Positions 10,708-23,899 of a stretch of DNA of 64,000 nucleotides are shown piece after piece. The stretch's first letter is position 1; each line of letters opens with the position of its first letter. The stretch covers positions 29,110,501 to 29,174,500 of the forward strand of contig OX327690.1 in NCBI GenBank assembly GCA_946807835.1, in the 5' to 3' direction. Position numbers and translations under genes: made by a program. The stretch comes from Ailanthus altissimus (lineage: Eukaryota; Streptophyta; Magnoliopsida; Sapindales; Simaroubaceae). The notes under the pieces are model-generated. The model ran no database searches. It saw nothing but the letters and a program-made list of their open reading frames with translations, and was not told where the DNA came from.

Positions 10708-13700
10708 TTAGTTGGTCAAAAGAGGCTCCTTTGTTTCGTTCCACTTATCCAAACGATTCTTTACTTTTTGAACCTGTGTGAAAATAAAATTAAGAATAGT
10801 GTCAGCCTAAATCGTAATTAAAATGATTGTTATTTTTAAATTAATAATATTTTTTATTTATATTATTTCTTCTGAATATTTTTTTATTTATATTATATAA
10901 ATAAAATTATAATAAATATAAAATAAAAAATATATAATTAATTTATAAGCGTGTCAACATCGTGATTGACCTAACATTCTTTTAAAAATTTAAAGTTTTG
11001 TATAAAAAATAGTAATAGAAAGGCCAGTATGGAAGCTTTAGAGGATGTCATCTCGTTATTGCTTAATGATGCATCATCACCAAATCATACAAGAATGATA
11101 AAAATAATTATCAAATCATAGAAAGAATGTTAGGTTGGTTGAATTTATTATAATTATCGAATTGTAACAATGCCTTTTTATTATGGATTCTTCAGGTCTC
11201 ACTTTCATAATCGGACCAAAATTATTGTCCTTAATTGTCGATTTGTACAAAAAAACAATTTTAAAAAGTCCATATAAGATAACACCACTTAGTAGTAATG
11301 GGCCCCTACCAGCAAATTAATTTGGCTTTGACATTGTTATAATGTCTTATCAATTGCAAAATTTAAAAAAAAAAAATCAGAGATAAATGTAATTATATGA
11401 TTAAGAACTAATAGAGTAATTATTTCTATTAAATTTACCTCTTTATTCCAGTCTGTCCGAAATGTGACATATAACAAGATTATAGTCTGAATAAGGGTGC
11501 CTCCGATCATGCCAGACCATATTCCCTATGCAAAAAAAAAAATAGTAATAATAACAATAATTAAAAAAAAACCCATCTTATGAAAGAAATGTATTATCAT
11601 ATTTTCATCTCCCTTCCAGATTAATAAATTGTTACACATAAAAATAAAGTATGAAAGCTATTAAAGATATTTTCAATTTTACATTTACTTATAATTTGGC
11701 CCGGCCTTGCTTGGTCGACTATCATAACATATGAACAATAAAAATTAACATTCTTATTAATACTCGAATTCAGAAGGAAGAAAATTGATTTATGGATAAT
11801 TAATTACATAAAATATTAAACGTTTCGCTTTAAAAAAAAAAAATGCATGCAGTACCTTGACACCAAAATCGAACTTGAAGCCGAGAAGACAACCCAATGG
11901 AACACCAACAAAGTAGTAACATCCCACGTTAACATAAGCAACAAATGCTTGCCATCCACATCCAACAGCCACTCCTGTAAATACTTACATTATATATGTA
12001 TAATGTATAGATCATTTCATATTTTCTTTTAATCAATCATTAAGGATTCAAATTAAGCTTAGCAATAATTGACAAAATGGAATGACTAAATTATCGGAGA
12101 GTTGAAATTAAAGTATAAGTTAAGTGGATTTCTGACTCATTCGCGAAAGAAACATAATACAAAAACTAAGGGTCATCATTAGGTCTCGTGATGTAGTACT
12201 TTAAATCTTACTTTTATTTGTGAATTAGGTAAATGTTTCATTGTCTGACCCTCCAAATTATAATTTAATAATCAATCAATTCACTGACAATTATACGTTA
12301 TGCATATAAAAACATACACATATATGCAGAATTAATAAGAAATTAACATATGCAGCCACCAAATCAACAAATCTTTGTCTAAAGCAAAAACAAAAGACAA
12401 CTTGTGAACTTGAATACTGCTTGCATTAATCCAATTTAATTAATAATATATAATGATATTGCAATTGATTAATTAAATATTGGATCTTGGGTAATTCCAT
12501 TGTCTTTTGTTATTGTTGTTTTAGGAGATGCTGAGATATATCATGTGTCATATTCATATTGACAACATGCACGTGCCCCTCGAGAATCTCTCTGGCTAGG
12601 GTTTTCGTTTTTGCATGTAAGAGAAGCATTTGCAATTTTCTCTCTGACCATATTATGATTATTATTATCATTATAACTATTTTGTTTGTAATCTCACAAA
12701 TTACTTTGTAAGTTGGGTGTTTATATATGGGGCACTTTGAGTCTTTAAATAATCCAGTTATTGCACCTTTGGCCAGAAAAAAAATTCAATTATCTTACAG
12801 TTCGGATTTTTAATATTCAAATGGACAATATTTATTTTTAATATTGAGAAAAAATTTACCGTCTAACAATTTTCTAAGGGAATCAAAATCTCTCCATTAA
12901 CAAGTGAGAACATTCAGCTAATGAATGAATCTTTTGACATGTTAGGTTTGAATGTTAGGTGAGTGTGAACTGTGAGGTCGGTTTATTCATAAATAATAAT
13001 AATAATAAAAAGAAAGAGAAAAGAATCCATCTACCTGACAAAACAGGCTGAACGCCGTTGAGTATGACGGAGAATGCAAGGAAAGGACAGAGTTCGGAGA
13101 CAGCATTGGCAACGGTGGTGCCACTGGTGAAAGCATAGCTGAGGACGTGGCGCAATGCCATCACAATGATGGCCAATACCACGGCGATGATGAAGGAACT
13201 TGAAGTCACTATTATAACTGCGAATGCAGATGATTTCGGATGTCCAGCCCCTAGCTCATTGCTCACCCTCACACTAATAACAATTGATATCACCAATAAT
13301 TCATCAAAGCAAGTAATAATTAATGAATAGATCTTAGTGGTATAAAGTTTTTCTTAAATAAAAAAAAAGGAAGAAAGGTCATTAAATTTACAAAAGACAA
13401 AGACTTGAAGTTAATTATCTTGCACAGGACAGTTAATTAATATTTGTCTGTTGATAGTCATGAGCTGCTGCCATTAATCTCAAAAGTTTAGAAGTAAAGA
13501 TAATGGCTCAAAAGTTTAATATATGTATGTGTTATATATATATAATTATACAAAAGCTTTTGAACAAGCGTTAAAATTCTATAACATATTATAAATAATA
13601 AAAAAATTATAAATTTATTAAATTGTGTCACGTAATAATGTTATTTATCATATTATAAATTACGTAACTCATTAAATTATTTAAATATAAAAAAATAATC

Positions 13701-15536
13701 TATTAAATTACGTAATTTATTATTTAATAAGTATTACTACACGTGGTACTATCTAATTAATTTATAAATTTTACATAATTTATAATATATTATAAAATCT
13801 TACTAAAAGATTATTATACAGTGAGTTCAGTTGCTCACTAAATCATTTTATATATATATGTGAAATAAACTTACCTAGCAGCTGCATTGAAACCCACCGC
13901 AATCATGTACACCCATCCAGAAATTGTCATGCTGCATCAATATATAAATTAGAAATCTACTCAAATGATTGATTATATTCCTATTAAAAGGTAATGGGCT
14001 AATAGCAATTAATTAGTAATTTGATTTAATGACGGTATGCAGATCGATGGAGTGTAGCTTATGTTAGTTCTCAATAAATACAAAATCAGTGAATCTTTTT
14101 CGAAAAAAATAAAAGAAACTATAGGCGATTTTCTCTTTTGACGACACTTGTAATAATCGAATATATGGCTTTCAGAAGGAAAAAAAACAAAACAAGTTGA
14201 CTGACTGTTGATGGGTTTGGAACAAAAAGCCACCTTGTACCTGATATCAAATCTAGCACAATCATGTGTCTGTTGTAATCGATCTTTGCCACTCAATCAA
14301 GGGTTGGTTGGCTGCCACATAAAATTTTGAAGCAATTCTTTTATGATACATATACTTCTGTTGGGACCATGGGAAAAGAGATATCAATGACCATGTAACC
14401 TGATCTAATGTTAATGCAGGGTCTAAAATTTATTGTTCATCATACTTCAACCATGCATATTTTGCAAAGATCTCAGAAGGGCTATTGCAAAGAATTCTTA
14501 CCAGATAGAGAGAGCATCCAGGACAATCTCAGCATTTTCGAGCAACCCAGCAATCAAAACTATTATCTGATAATACCAAGTCTCGAGACAAAGCATTACA
14601 GCAGATGCTGTGGACAATTTCAAGAAGTCCCATAACCCAGAAAATGCCTGTAAAGTAAAACCAGTCCACGTCTTCTTGCACCTTTCACTCACTAAAATGT
14701 ACACAAATTGTGCTGCCACCACTACCCACCATGAGAAGCTCAACATCAACGACCCACCTAACAGTCCCCAGCCTAATTTGTAAATCACTATCCAACTTAG
14801 CAATATGTGCATCACAAGAGTAGCTGCTGCTATGTATGCACTAGGAAAGACTATACTTTGGGCTTGGAGGAATTTTTGTATGGGGAAATTGGCAGCATAG
14901 GCAAATATTTGTGGGATAAGACCATAAACAAAGAGCGCTGCCGATGATGCAATGGCACTTGATTCACCAAGTAAAAGCAAGATTTGTTTTGAGAATATGT
15001 AGATGACCATAAGTGGGATCCCAGTTGCCATCAGAAGAATTGTCGATCTTTGAAGATAAACACCTAGCATATCGTATTTGTGTGCCCCATAAGCTTGACC
15101 ACATAGAGTCTCCACAGCACTTCCCATCCCCAACTGCAGGTAACTCTATCTTGTCATCAATCTTTACAAAATTAATATAAAAAAATAACAAACAATCTAA
15201 GGACAATATTGTTTCAATTACCATGACGCCATAGGCGAAAACTTGGATTCCGGTGTTGCCGAGAGAGGCAGCAGCGAGCTGAAGATTGCCAAGATGGCCA
15301 CAAAAGATCTGAGTGGACATGGAGGTGACATTATTGAGCAAGTAAACGACTATTGCCGGAGCTGCAAGGCGAAAGAGGGTGTTGAGTTCGATCCACGTAG
15401 CTCTCTTGAGTCTCTGAAAGTATGACAAACTCGTATCACAAAGAGTTTCTTCAAGTTCAGAACTCACTGGCTCTGGCTCGGATCGTTTTAGTTCCAACAT
15501 GGGTTGATTGAGATCATTTTCAATATTCGAGTCCAT
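10708..15536 (-). CDS. MATE efflux transporter, DETOXIFICATION 40-like
   Basis: A multidrug and toxic compound extrusion carrier: an integral membrane antiporter that plants use to move flavonoids, alkaloids and other metabolites into the vacuole or out of the cell. Exons, 5' to 3': 15,536-15,222; 15,133-14,502; 13,931-13,875; 13,273-13,035; 11,974-11,856; 11,525-11,439; 10,773-10,708. All introns are GT-AG, phases agree, and the product is 504 aa, normal for the family. The start is the ATG giving [11 protein letters not shown]; an in-frame GTG lies two codons upstream. Visible family motifs are [14 protein letters not shown] joined across intron 1 to [17 protein letters not shown] (residues about 92-122) and [18 protein letters not shown] at the start of exon 4. 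The exon 1 and 2 wording is closest to the DTX40 branch, from memory. Substrate and membrane cannot be told. Exon 5 has an orphan copy at 5,993-6,111. Confidence 0.92.
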
Positions 15537-15800
15537 GTTCACTCTCTCTCAAACACACGCACTTACTGTGGCCTCTCTATGACAAAATGGAAGAGCTAGT
15601 CACGCCATACATATAATATAAGCTCTAGTATTTTGTCTTTGTTTGGCTTTGTGGTTAGATGGAGGAGGTAGTCGTCACTACTCACTAGAAAATCAACCAC
15701 ATGTATTAAAGACAAATCCTGCCCGTCAAGAGGCCGCTCAAATATGACAATTTTCAAGAGTTATATGAATATGGCAATATATGGCTTGCTTGTATACTTA
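15537..15800 (-). promoter_or_regulatory. 5' UTR and promoter region of the MATE gene
   Basis: A TATA-like stretch on the minus strand (about 15,605-15,622, reading TTATATTATATG) lies about 75 bases upstream of the start codon, leaving room for a short 5' UTR rich in GA on the transcribed strand. This is a position-and-motif inference only. Confidence 0.35.
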
Positions 15801-16270
15801 ATTATATATAATTTGGCTCAAATATTAATTCACTGTTAGATTAATCATACTTACTAAAGAGACGAAGACTGAACCAAATAATTAGAATTGTACAATTATA
15901 AGCTATCGTATTTGAAGAAATTGAAGCGGTAATGATGAAATCAGATTCCAGTCGAATGTCCAATGATCGAAAAAACCTATTATACATTAAATAAATCAAT
16001 TAAGTTCTATCATGTATGTATCTGTATAAAAAAACTTTTAGACAAGTTGGTAGGTGCACACGTCATAACAATACCGAATGATTGTATTATCGTTGATATA
16101 TGATGTTTCCGATTTGAAGCCTTAAAAAAATTACTTTGTTCTATTTCGATAACTCTTTTAATTTACGAGAAAAAACTACACTCATGTCAATATTTAATCT
16201 AAAGATAAGTGTTAGCATATGAAGAACGTCTTAAAAATAAATAGAAGTATAATAAATTATTAAAAATTAG
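15800..16270. other. AT-rich intergenic DNA
   Basis: Nothing recognisable as a gene, RNA or element. Confidence 0.3.
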
Positions 16271-17070
16271 TGATTCAATAATTTTATCTGAATAATAATT
16301 GAGATGGATATAAAAAAAGAATAATTATGAAGTTAAGTATGTATTAAGTATATAATAGAGGAGCAAAACAGAAAGGTAAAAGAATGGGTATTGTTCATGC
16401 GATGATACTGTTCACAACGAGTACTGTGCACACGGCGACGGGTATTGTTCATCGGGGCACTGTTCACAGTAGGGGGTATTGTTCATAAGATACTGTTCAC
16501 ATAGTTACTATTTACGCGGCTACTTTAGGGTATTTTCTATTTTGGCTCGATTGACTTCTTTAAATGAGATTATGATTCTTACAAATAAGGACTCTTATTC
16601 TAATTAGGTTTAAGATTTCTAAGGGTGTTTTATTCACTATATAAACCCTTTTAAACACAAGAGAAAATCAAACATCTAAGGTTTCAATATGTAACCATAA
16701 GAGAGAATAGAGGAGCTAGGTAGGCACTAAATGCGTGGTGCACTTTTGGAGAGTGTTTTCTTTTGATTCTTAAGTGAACAAAAAAAACATCATAGATCCT
16801 TTTGGCTTAAATGCTTAGGTTATTCTTATATTCTTTGTAAAAATCTCTTATGAGGAGATACTAAGAGGTCTTGGGGAGTCATGGTGATCAAGGGTATATA
16901 CTTAAAGGTCTCTATGAAAAATACTAAGGGTCTTGTGAGATCATTGATGATATAAGAAGATACTTAGTGATTTATATCAATAATAAGAAGCTAAATCATA
17001 GATCCTCCGTAGACGTAAATAATTTTGGACCGAACCACATATATCTTGTATCTTGTTAATTGATTTATTT
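16270..17070 (+). repeat. LTR-like segment with TTGTTCAT/CTGTTCAC motif array
   Basis: About eight degenerate copies of a 'tattgttcat' or 'actgttcac' motif lie at 16,384-16,515. They are followed by a TATA box (actatataaaccc, about 16,634-16,646) and a transcribed-looking segment with repeated 'aagaggtctt' and 'actaagggtcttg' phrases. This order of enhancer-like repeats, TATA box and leader is what plant Copia LTRs look like, and GTTCAC motif arrays occur in several of them. No second LTR or coding part was found, so it would be a solo or truncated LTR. The edges are approximate. Confidence 0.45.
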
Positions 17071-19850
17071 TCTTTATCTTTATTGGTATGTTGATCTTAT
17101 GTATTTTTACTTATAGTGTGAGTTATGATTTTTCGTTGTGCGTAGAATTAAAAGGATATCAAAATTGTGACTTAATTAATGTTATAGGAGTGTCAAATTA
17201 AAGAGTATAATTTGATATCTGCAACATAAATAAATTGTGTATGAAAATTAATTGTTGAATATTAAACATGGAGAGTAGCTTACCATGTAAGTAATGAATT
17301 AAATAATAAATTATGAGACAAGGGTGCATTAATATATAATGTGTAAATTCTAGTCTGTATCAAAATATAAATATATAAATTTAAATTAAAGTTTGATTTA
17401 ATTAACTTATAGTAAATTAATAATTATAATCCGTTTCAAACACACAAAAAATTAAATAAAATTATTTTATTTATAAAAAATCATTCTTTACGTAAAATAT
17501 TAATTAAATAATTAAAATTTAAATGAAATTCAAAAATTAATCTATTCTCACCTCCTCATAAAATTTATGACTCATTTGTAAAATTTACAAGTTAATAAAT
17601 TTAATTATCTAGTAAGATGAACTGGACATTTGAGCTTTTGAATTGGGTTATGTGCGAATTAATTGGCCTACAAATAATGGGTCCAATAATATACATTACA
17701 CACTTTCTTCTTATAATTTTTAAATAATTTTTGTAAAATAAAATTTGCATAAAATAAATGTACCACGTCATTTGGACGATGGTTTAATAAAATTAGAAAA
17801 CATACTAACGACCAGGTATAATACTAATAGTAGTGATAATAAAAGAAAAATTAAAGTGACAAATTTTGTTAAGTGCTCCCGATAGGAGTGCTGTAAACAG
17901 TGTCATAAATCAACGATGCATTCAAGTTTGCACCACATAGTTATATTTCCATCTTCTCTTATATACGTTCAAAATCTTTCAGTGTTTTATATGTTTTTGG
18001 TGTAAAAGTTATTAGGTGCGGGATTAAAGTGGCCGAACAACTGGATTATCGTTAATCATTATGTTTAGGAGCAACATGTTTGTTAGTCTTTTGTGTACTC
18101 GAAATTGCTTGAAGAGTCAAAGAACTACTAGTCATATATAGCCAGGTCCTTTGCATTGTTACTATAATAATAATAGTAATAATCTTGTCAGTCCACATCC
18201 GTAAGAGATGATGTAATTAATAATGCTAAATTTATTAAACAAAGACATTAATTAAAGATAATTATTTTTTTTTTAAAGATTTGAATGAAGATAGAAATTT
18301 TATCTACTAAATATTAATTTTTTTCTCTTATTTTATTCAAATTCAAGCAGTTGAAATACGCCCCTAGAGGTAACTTGATTGATTATGAATGTGTTTAATG
18401 TCTGCAATAACTTGAGTTTGAATAAAAATTAAAAAAAAAATTGTATTTAATAAACAAGGTTTTGAATAAAAATAAAGAGTTAGAATTAGTATTTCCTGAG
18501 TAAGATTTCGTATCTGTCAATTCAGTATACTTCCAACTCTTAAAACTTAATAAAACTTAATGTAGCTGTCAATTCAGTATCTAGCACAAATAAGTGAACC
18601 ATTCTATCATTTAGTTATACGACAAAAATACATATAGCTAAGGAGGGAGAGAGAGTGTGTGTGTTTCACAATTTTTGCAATATGAATTTGCATTCGTTGA
18701 CTGTTAGCTTATTTAGACAACACAGGTATCGGAGAGTCTTCAATGAATTCATTTGGCTATCCTCTCATGTCATCATTTGCTTGGTAGCCAATAGCCATAC
18801 GCATCCCTTTTCAGACCAATCAAAACTTTGAATTGATTGAACGAATATTAAAACAACAATATTCCACGTTATGAGTTCTTTATTGCCATTTTGTTTTAAG
18901 AAAAAGAAATTTTGAAAGTATCCATATTTGTAATTCAAGAGGTGAAAAAAGTTTGTAACTGGCGTGGGTCTATATATAAACCATGTTTTATATGCAGGCA
19001 TGTTCTCTACATAAACCTATCAATAAGATAAAGAGAATGAATTAGTTTTGTCTCTGTCTTCATCTTAAAATGTTAATTAAAATTTTAAATTTTTTAAAAT
19101 ACTTAATTACCTTTTTATAAGATTGGAAATGATGACTTTTTAGAAATAAAAACAGAGATAAAACTAATAATTTCTCATCAAATAATATAATAATTGTGAG
19201 TGTCAATTCATTCTTTTGATAAAACCTATCCAAATGGTTCAAGAATTTGATAACTATTCTGCTATCACTTGCTGCTCTCTCTAGATTTTTCTCCCGCATA
19301 TATAGTCTTATCATGCATCATTATCTGCCTTTAGAACTTTTGTCTTCTTGTAATCACCAATCTGCTAACTTGCAGCTGTTGACGAAGAAAGGAATTGATA
19401 AGCATTTTCAAAATCTGTAATGAATGGATTCGAGGGTGAATTTCATCTTTTGTTCTTGATCCAACCACCATTTCCACTCCAATGTAGTTAATTTTGGAAT
19501 GTTGTAAACAAATTATATCGGTGTTTGAGGCGGTATTGGAAAATCATAATCTAGTAGAATATTATTGACTGTAGCAATTCGTGCTTTTGTGGCAAGTTGT
19601 ATAGACAGTATGATTTTAACTCAAAACATTATATCATAGTCACTTCACTCTCTTTGAATTTGGAAGGTTTACCAAACTCTTAAAGAGTTTTTGAAATTCA
19701 TAGAGTTGATATTGCAAAATTGTTCAAGCTAATCCAAGAGAAAAAGGTTGCGATGGATAAATCAAGTCACAAATTGTGAGAAGTGTGAGAGCCAGACTTG
19801 CACAATAAATAATGGAGAAACACATGGTAATGTCGTATGTCTAGTGTCAT
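17070..19850. other. AT-rich intergenic DNA
   Basis: No supported gene. Open frames here are short, use non-ATG starts and have AT-driven composition. A few weak phrases around 18,650-18,760 recur near 30,990-31,030 ('gcgttgactgttagctt'), which hints at a shared dispersed repeat. Confidence 0.3.
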
Positions 19851-20687
19851 GCCCCAAGTGTTCGAGGAAATACTTTTAAATATTATTAAACATTTTCTCA
19901 AATAGTTAGTGTGCATCACACCTCCTAGAGGTTACTTAGACCCATAAAACAGTACGTAAGTCAAAATTTTTAAAAAGTTTGATTAACTTAGGTGGACAAA
20001 CAGCCCAAACTCGTTACTTGGTGAAAAAATATGAAAGGTTCTAGATTGAGAATAATCCACAAGATATTCAATGATATCTTAAAATATTTTTTAGCATATT
20101 ATTCTATCTTGATTATACATCATTAAATCCTTATATAACTTTGTAAATCTTAATCATTCATTGTATAAACCTCTATATATGTCATTGTATAAAGAAATTA
20201 CTAATTTAATAATCTCATAAATCAACTCAAATAAGATAATTTAAGACTTTCTTAAATAAATTTGATTTAATCCAACAGTAAAATTAACAACTTTTATATA
20301 TGTATCTTTGAATTTTACTAAAGAGGTCAGCTTGGGATGACATATTCTAGCAATCAACTTGTTGTAGCTTTGTGGCATCTTTATAGGACATCTTTAGCTC
20401 AAATCAAACTACCTCAATACATTGCTTGGTTTATATAAGACTAACACAAATTTCAAATTCCTATTCAAATATAAAAAGAAACTAGAATTCAAGGGTTAGA
20501 TAATCTCAACAAGCTTAAAAACACCTTTAATGAAGAATAAAGGGTGTAAAACGTGGTTATTATTCTCAGTCAAACTATAAAAGAAAGAAACATGAAATAA
20601 GTCGGGCATAGGTTTTATTCTTGTGCGTCAATAAGAAAAAGGTGGCTACCTTGAATTATAAGCATTAAATACAAAGTATTCTACTTT
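19850..20687 (+). repeat. Possible decayed LTR-retroelement sequence
   Basis: Starts near a 'tgtcatgccccaagtg' phrase and includes a TATA-like 'cctctatatatg' at about 20,171. It leads toward the Copia RNase H remnant at 20,690 on the same strand. It may be part of the same dead element, but no matching second LTR was found. Confidence 0.25.
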
Positions 20688-20689
20688 TT

Positions 20690-20835
20690 GTTTTACCATG
20701 GAGAAGTGGCAAGATCTAGCGCAATGGTATATGAATTCAAGGCAATAGCCCAATATATTTATGAAATTCTATGGCTGAAATTGCCACTGAAAGATCTTAA
20801 GGTGGAGATACGAGAGCCTATTAAATTACTATACG
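20690..20835 (+). pseudogene. Copia RNase H remnant
   Basis: The plus strand reads VARSSAMVYEFKAIAQYIYE followed by ILWLKLPLKDLKVEIREPIK. This lines up with the conserved Copia RNase H pattern in which 'ARSSAEAEFRAMAQ...E..WLK.LL..L' is typical. The catalytic glutamate region is altered (Glu-Ala-Glu replaced by Val-Tyr-Glu). The remainder of the domain and the element is missing. Confidence 0.65.
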
Positions 20836-20865
20836 AGTTTCTTCCGTTTCTAGTTTTTTTTAACA

Positions 20866-21590
20866 AAATAATTTTTTAATTTTTAATTTTATAAATATAT
20901 ATTAATTTAATCTTTTATATTTTAATATATATTATGTTAGTCTCTAAAGATTATAGAAAATATTTTAGAAATAACTCTAAAAATTTATAAACATGCTATT
21001 TTAGCCAATTTTATACCCTTAAAACAAAAAAACACTTTCTCTATTCAATTTTTTTTTTCTCAATTCAAAATTTTCTTATAAAAAATGATATACATGAATT
21101 ATACATGAAAAAAATATTCAAATTTGAAAAAAAAAAGACTTATTTGACTGTACCTAGATGGCAGCTAATTGTCATTTGAGTTTAGCACATCTCAGACCAA
21201 AAATATCTTATCCAAGATAGTACAATGGCGTCGCAGGGCCACGATGATCCCCCACAATGCAACTCTTAGTTTTTTTTTTTCCTTTTTTTGTCACCTCATT
21301 TTCAAGTTTTTTTTTTATGTAATCATTTCAAATATATTTATTTTAAATTTTAAATATTAAAATATATTTTTAGAGACGGATCGGATCAAATTTAAGTTTA
21401 AATTTGTTATATTTGAATTCAAATATTTTGTTTAACATTATATTATGCATATGATGACAAATATGTCTATTTATAATTTATTTGATTAATAAAAAATAAA
21501 TAATTAAAAGATGGTTAAAAAGTATATTTATAAAATTCTATAACTATTTCTAAAAATTTTCTAAGATTATATTAAGTGGGTGGTTTTTTA
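20866..21590. repeat. Second copy of the Mutator-like inverted-repeat end
   Basis: The left part (20,866-20,960) resembles the terminal inverted repeat of the element at 53,070-54,765: a shared 'tttttaattttat.aatatatattaatttaat' pattern. The inner left part (about 20,950-21,000) recurs inverted at about 21,500-21,570, where both arms carry a 'tttataaa...tttctaaaa' pattern. Between them lies a little non-AT-rich sequence (21,145-21,265) of unknown origin. The outer part of the right arm is absent, so this is a truncated element at best. Confidence 0.4.
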
Positions 21591-22286
21591 TTGCTTTTAA
21601 CTATACTACTCTTACACATGATTGCTGTCAAGTGAGCTATGTGACGGATGAGAAGTATAAAATATTTTGATACAATAAAAAAATAATAAATATTTATTTA
21701 ATTATTTAATTTCCCTTATGAAATGTATGCACTACAAGATAAATTTAAAAACTTTCTTATAATTTCAAAATCATAAATGTGACTATTTGAACTATAACTA
21801 ATATTATATAAAAGTTAATAAAAACTCAATAACAATCAAATTTAAAATACTCATAATAGATTTAAGAAACTAAATCGACTTGACTCTCAAAAACCCTCGA
21901 GTAATCCAAAAAGAGAGAAAGGAAAACTGGCTATCCATCTTTAAGAATTACTTGCTCCTTAGCATAACCTGGGAAGATCTCACTCCATCTCGGCCACCAT
22001 CTCCTGAAAGCTTTAAAATAGTACCCAAAAAAAGATATTTATATTTATTTTAAAAAAATATAAAACCACACTAAGTTAAATTGACTTATTTTTGGTTATT
22101 TACATACCTAAAAATGGATTAAATTATATGAGAAGGCTATTTCTCTTTTATATAGCCTTTTGTTTTCTAAAAAGTAGTAAACTTAACTTAATCTCATATA
22201 TTTGAATTCTAGATTACAGGTTGCGGAATAGAATACCAATGAGTTTTGTATATGCAGAAATAACATCATTGTTTCTCAATTGAAAA
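21590..22286. other. AT-rich intergenic DNA
   Basis: Nothing recognisable. It ends at the left LTR of the large Copia element. Confidence 0.3.
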
Positions 22287-23035
22287 TGTTGAAGCAGAGT
22301 AATTAGTAATATAATACAGAAATAAGTAATAAAAAAATTAGAAAGAAAAATGTAAAAGAATAATATATAGAATTTACGGGATTTGATAATTTATTTACGT
22401 TCACAGCAGATTAAGATCATACTTACTTATTATTAAATCTCAAAACACTTACAAAGTATACTTTTTATAAAAAAGACTCACAAAGTAATCACTCTCTCTT
22501 ACAATCAAAGGGTTTTCTCTCACTAAAAATCACAAAGTATGTTTGATCACAAAGATCTTATTTTAATAACAAATATTTATATTTTTATCACTAAAATATG
22601 TTTACAAAACCAATAAAGAGCCTTTATATAGGTTTTAGAACGTCATAGGTTAATCTTAAATATGTGGGAGTCGTATTAAGAAATCTTAAAACAAGTAAGA
22701 GTCAAAATAAACTTGATCAAAACGAAAAATAACTCCTTACACTGGGCGCCGCAGCGCCTAACCCCTAGCATTGTGCCGCTGGGGCATTCCTGCCTGGGCA
22801 CCGCAGTGCTGGTCACCTGGTGCTGCGGTGCTCATACTCTATTTTGGAGGCTGCGGAGCCCACAACCTAGAGTTGCGACGCCTATACATGAGCACCGCCT
22901 TTTGCATATTTTCCTCCTTTCGCGTTCGTCTTCGATCTTTGCGTACCCAACGCACTTCGCTTATTCTCCAAATCATATCCCGATAATTTTTAATCAACTT
23001 TCTCACAAATCATCTCTTTGATTTAAAATCATCCA
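22287..23035 (-). repeat. 3' LTR of the large Copia element
   Basis: Paired with 26,831-27,524. It contains a GC-rich block (22,741-22,900) made of degenerate 'gggcgccgcagcgcc' units in an otherwise AT-rich LTR. The right edge is approximate. Confidence 0.8.
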
Positions 23036-23210
23036 CAAAAGTAATTCGATCTCTCATCTCTGCATCTTCGATCACCCTCATAAAGTAGTGACTCCGGTTA
23101 AGTCTTTGCATAGGATAAATTTAATCGAGGGTAATGGCTTAGTCAACCGAAGGTAATGGCTTTACATTTGGATAATCTCTCAATTGTAATGAAGCCTCAC
23201 ATCAATGTGT

Positions 23211-23582
23211 TTAGACATCTCGTGAAAACACTTGATGCTTGCTTAGGTGTATGGCACTCTGACTATCACAATACACACTGGTGTTCATCTCTTCAATAGC
23301 CATTACCTCCGAGCATATGCCTTTCAACCACACAGCCTCTTTAATAGCTTCACCAACAGCTATGTACTCTACCTCTGTGGTAGATAGTGCAACTACATGT
23401 TGTAGAACTGATCTCCAATACACACTACACCCAAACATTGTGAATACGTAACCCGTCAACGATCTTCTCTTGTCTAGATCACCTGCATAATCTGAGTCTA
23501 CGTATCCTCTTATCATTACACTGCTGTCTTTATCCCTTTTATACATCAACCCGTAATTCAATGTCCCTTTGAGATATCTCAA
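23211..23582 (-). pseudogene. Copia RNase H domain
   Basis: The best-preserved piece of the element: 123 codons without a stop. Motifs include YVDSDYAGDLDKRRSLTGYV, STTEVEYIAVGEAIKEAVWL and VYCDSQSAIHLSKHQVF, containing the acidic residues expected of RNase H. It ends at a premature stop before the usual HID/KTKHID motif, and the reverse transcriptase upstream is interrupted, so no working polyprotein can be made. Confidence 0.85.
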
Positions 23583-23899
23583 AATTTACTTCACTATAAG
23601 CTAATAATCCTTACCCGAATTCATCATATATATACTCATCATACTCACAGCTTGTGCTATGTCTGATTTTGTGCAAACTATTGCATACATGATGCTCCCA
23701 ACAGTGCTTGCATATGGTATTTTACTCATCTACAGTTTTTCCTCTTTGGATATTGGCGACTATGCTGCTAAAATTTTGAAATACATGGCCAAAGGAGTTG
23801 AGACAGCCTTTGCGTTTGATATACCAAACTTATCTAGAATTTTAAGTATATATCACTGTTGAGATAAAAAGATAACATCTCTTCTTTCCCTCACAATAT

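Noticed and set aside
14408..14635. Plus-strand frame near the exon 2 donor of the MATE gene
   Set aside because: Antisense to MATE exon 2 and its intron.
22713..23021. Plus-strand frames of 71-102 codons in a GC-rich patch
   Set aside because: They translate the repeated GC-rich units inside the Copia LTR; the matching LTR at 27.3 kb does not keep the frame.
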